Origin: an uncultured Sphingopyxis sp.
GTDB lineage: Bacteria; Pseudomonadota; Alphaproteobacteria; Sphingomonadales; Sphingomonadaceae
Assembly: GCA_936933955.1 (NCBI GenBank)
Contig: CAKZIN010000006.1
Coordinates: 1 to 23,095 of the forward strand
Reading direction: 5' to 3'
Length of the DNA stretch: 23,095 bases
The notes beneath the pieces are model-generated. The model saw only the letters and a program-made list of their open reading frames with translations. It searched no databases and was not told the origin of the DNA. A program made the translations under genes and the position numbers. This document shows, in pieces, positions 21,955 to 23,095 of this stretch. Within the stretch, counting starts at the first letter, position 1. Each line of letters opens with the position of its first letter.

Positions 21955-23095
21955 ATGTCCGCCGCCCCCACCCCGATGATGGCGCAATATCATGCGCTGA
22001 AGGCCGAGGCAGGCGAGGATTGCCTGCTGTTCTACCGCATGGGCGATTTTTTCGAGCTGTTCTTCGACGACGCCAAGGCCGCGGCGCGTGTGCTCGACAT
22101 CGCGCTGACGGCGCGCGGGGCGCACGGCGGCGAGCCGGTGCCGATGTGCGGAGTGCCGGTGCATGCCGCCGAAAGCTATCTCGCGCGGCTGATCCGCGCC
22201 GGGCACCGCGTCGCCATCGCCGAGCAGGTCGAGACGCCCGAGCAGGCCAGGCAGCGCGGCGGTTCCAAAGCTTTGGTCGCGCGCGGCATCGTGCGCACCG
22301 TCACCGCGGGCACGGTGACCGAGGACAGCCTGCTCGATTCGCGGCGCGCCAACTGGCTGGTGGCGCTGGCGGAGGTCGGGGGATCACGCGGCTGGGCGGC
22401 GGCGGACGTCACTAGCGGCGCGTTCGAGACCGGCGCGGTCGGCGACGATGTGGCGCTCTCCGCCGAACTTGCGCGGCTGGCACCGGTCGAGGTGCTGGCG
22501 GCGGAGGGATCGCCGTTCGCGGCCATGCTCGACACCGCGGTGCTGCACGAACGCCCGCGGCGCGACTTCGATAGCGCGGGCGGCGAAGCGCGGCTGAAGG
22601 CGCTGTGGGGGGTCGCCGCGCTCGATGCGTTCGGCGATTTTTCGCGCGCGGAGCTGGCCGCGGCGGGGGCGCTGGTGGCGTGGCTCGAGCGCGCGGGGGC
22701 GGGGACGCTGCCCTTTCTCAGCCCGCCCAAGCGTCGCGACGACGGCGCGCTGTTGCAGATCGACGCCGCTACCCGCGACAGCCTCGAGATCACGCGCACG
22801 CAGAGCGGCGCGCGTGAGGGGAGCCTGCTCGCTGCGGTCGATCGCACCGTCACCGGCGCGGGCGCGCGGCTGCTGGCGGCGGACCTGTCGGCGCCGCTGG
22901 CGCAAGGCGCGGCGATCCGCGCGCGGCTCGACCTCGTCGCCTGGGCGCACCGCGATCACCTCGGCACCGAAGCCTTGCGTGAGCGGCTGCGCGCGCTGCC
23001 CGACCTGGCGCGCGCGTCGGCGCGGATCGTCGCTGGGCGCGGAAGCCCGCGCGACCTCGGCCAGATCCGCGACAGTCTGACCGGCGCGGGGCGGC
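21955..23095 (+). CDS. mutS: DNA mismatch repair protein MutS (partial, 3' end outside window)
   Basis: MutS finds mismatches and starts repair with MutL. The frame is open from ATG 21955 to the right edge (380 codons). The mismatch-binding domain I is clear: MMAQYHALKAEAGEDCLLFY then RMGDFFELFFDDA, where GDFFELF holds the Phe-x-Glu that wedges into DNA; PMCGVPVHAAESYLARLI, RVAIAEQVETPEQARQRGG and IVRTVTAGTVTEDSLLDSRR follow. Domains II and part of III (LQIDAATRDSLEI) are inside the window; the ATPase is not. No Shine-Dalgarno is seen before ATG 21955. Confidence 0.96.
   Translation, partial: MSAAPTPMMAQYHALKAEAGEDCLLFYRMGDFFELFFDDAKAAARVLDIALTARGAHGGEPVPMCGVPVHAAESYLARLIRAGHRVAIAEQVETPEQARQRGGSKALVARGIVRTVTAGTVTEDSLLDSRRANWLVALAEVGGSRGWAAADVTSGAFETGAVGDDVALSAELARLAPVEVLAAEGSPFAAMLDTAVLHERPRRDFDSAGGEARLKALWGVAALDAFGDFSRAELAAAGALVAWLERAGAGTLPFLSPPKRRDDGALLQIDAATRDSLEITRTQSGAREGSLLAAVDRTVTGAGARLLAADLSAPLAQGAAIRARLDLVAWAHRDHLGTEALRERLRALPDLARASARIVAGRGSPRDLGQIRDSLTGAGR

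Overview
The window looks like chromosomal core DNA of a sphingomonad (Alphaproteobacteria, Sphingomonadales; Sphingomonas-like). Reasons: GC near 70 %, SD-led genes with many GTGA/ATGA overlaps, an ImuA/ImuB SOS cassette with the sphingomonad ImuB linker and a GTTC-N7-GTTC LexA box, an alphaproteobacterial SspB, a large TonB receptor, and short palindromic repeats of a kind common in sphingomonad genomes. I see no prophage, insertion sequence, CRISPR array, tRNA or rRNA. All family names come from reading motifs, not from database searches.

Layout. 1-2285: SOS mutagenesis cassette on the minus strand, imuA then imuB; imuB runs off the left edge and carries three palindromic repeat units inside its reading frame. 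2341-3026: rpmI-rplT with a strong terminator. 3163-3893: OmpW-type porin on the plus strand behind a perfect FNR/FixK-type box. 3981-4790: a DsbB-like membrane protein of lower GC (minus) and a DUF2945 protein (plus). 4800-7021: hisN-type phosphatase and a ThiE-like protein (minus), diverging from a YggS/PLPBP gene (plus). 7042-10084: TonB-dependent receptor with terminator and a candidate promoter. 10167-11766: PdeM-like phosphoesterase, VIT family transporter and a possible 30-codon upstream ORF (minus). 12042-13472: succinate-semialdehyde dehydrogenase type ALDH (plus). 13644-17371: compact histidine operon hisB-yciI-hisH-hisA-hisF-hisE-HIT (minus). 17383-19846: small glycine-rich protein, a repeat pair, and a DUF885 lipoprotein (minus). 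19950-21835: sspB-fumC (minus). 21955-23095: start of mutS (plus), cut by the right edge.

How the genes work together. The histidine genes cover PRATP hydrolysis (HisE), the HisA isomerase, the HisH/HisF synthase and the HisB dehydratase. HisB is the short monofunctional form, so a separate histinol-phosphate phosphatase is needed; the IMPase-family gene at 4800-5606 fits that job. DNA repair is represented by imuAB (SOS), mutS (mismatch repair) and PdeM. The most unusual signals are small-scale: palindromic repeats domesticated inside imuB, a 12-G tract replacing conserved residues in hisN, a terminator-like hairpin against the hisB ribosome-binding site, an FNR-type operator in front of ompW, and a DsbB-like protein with only one cysteine pair. 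I did not find a clearly new multi-gene system.
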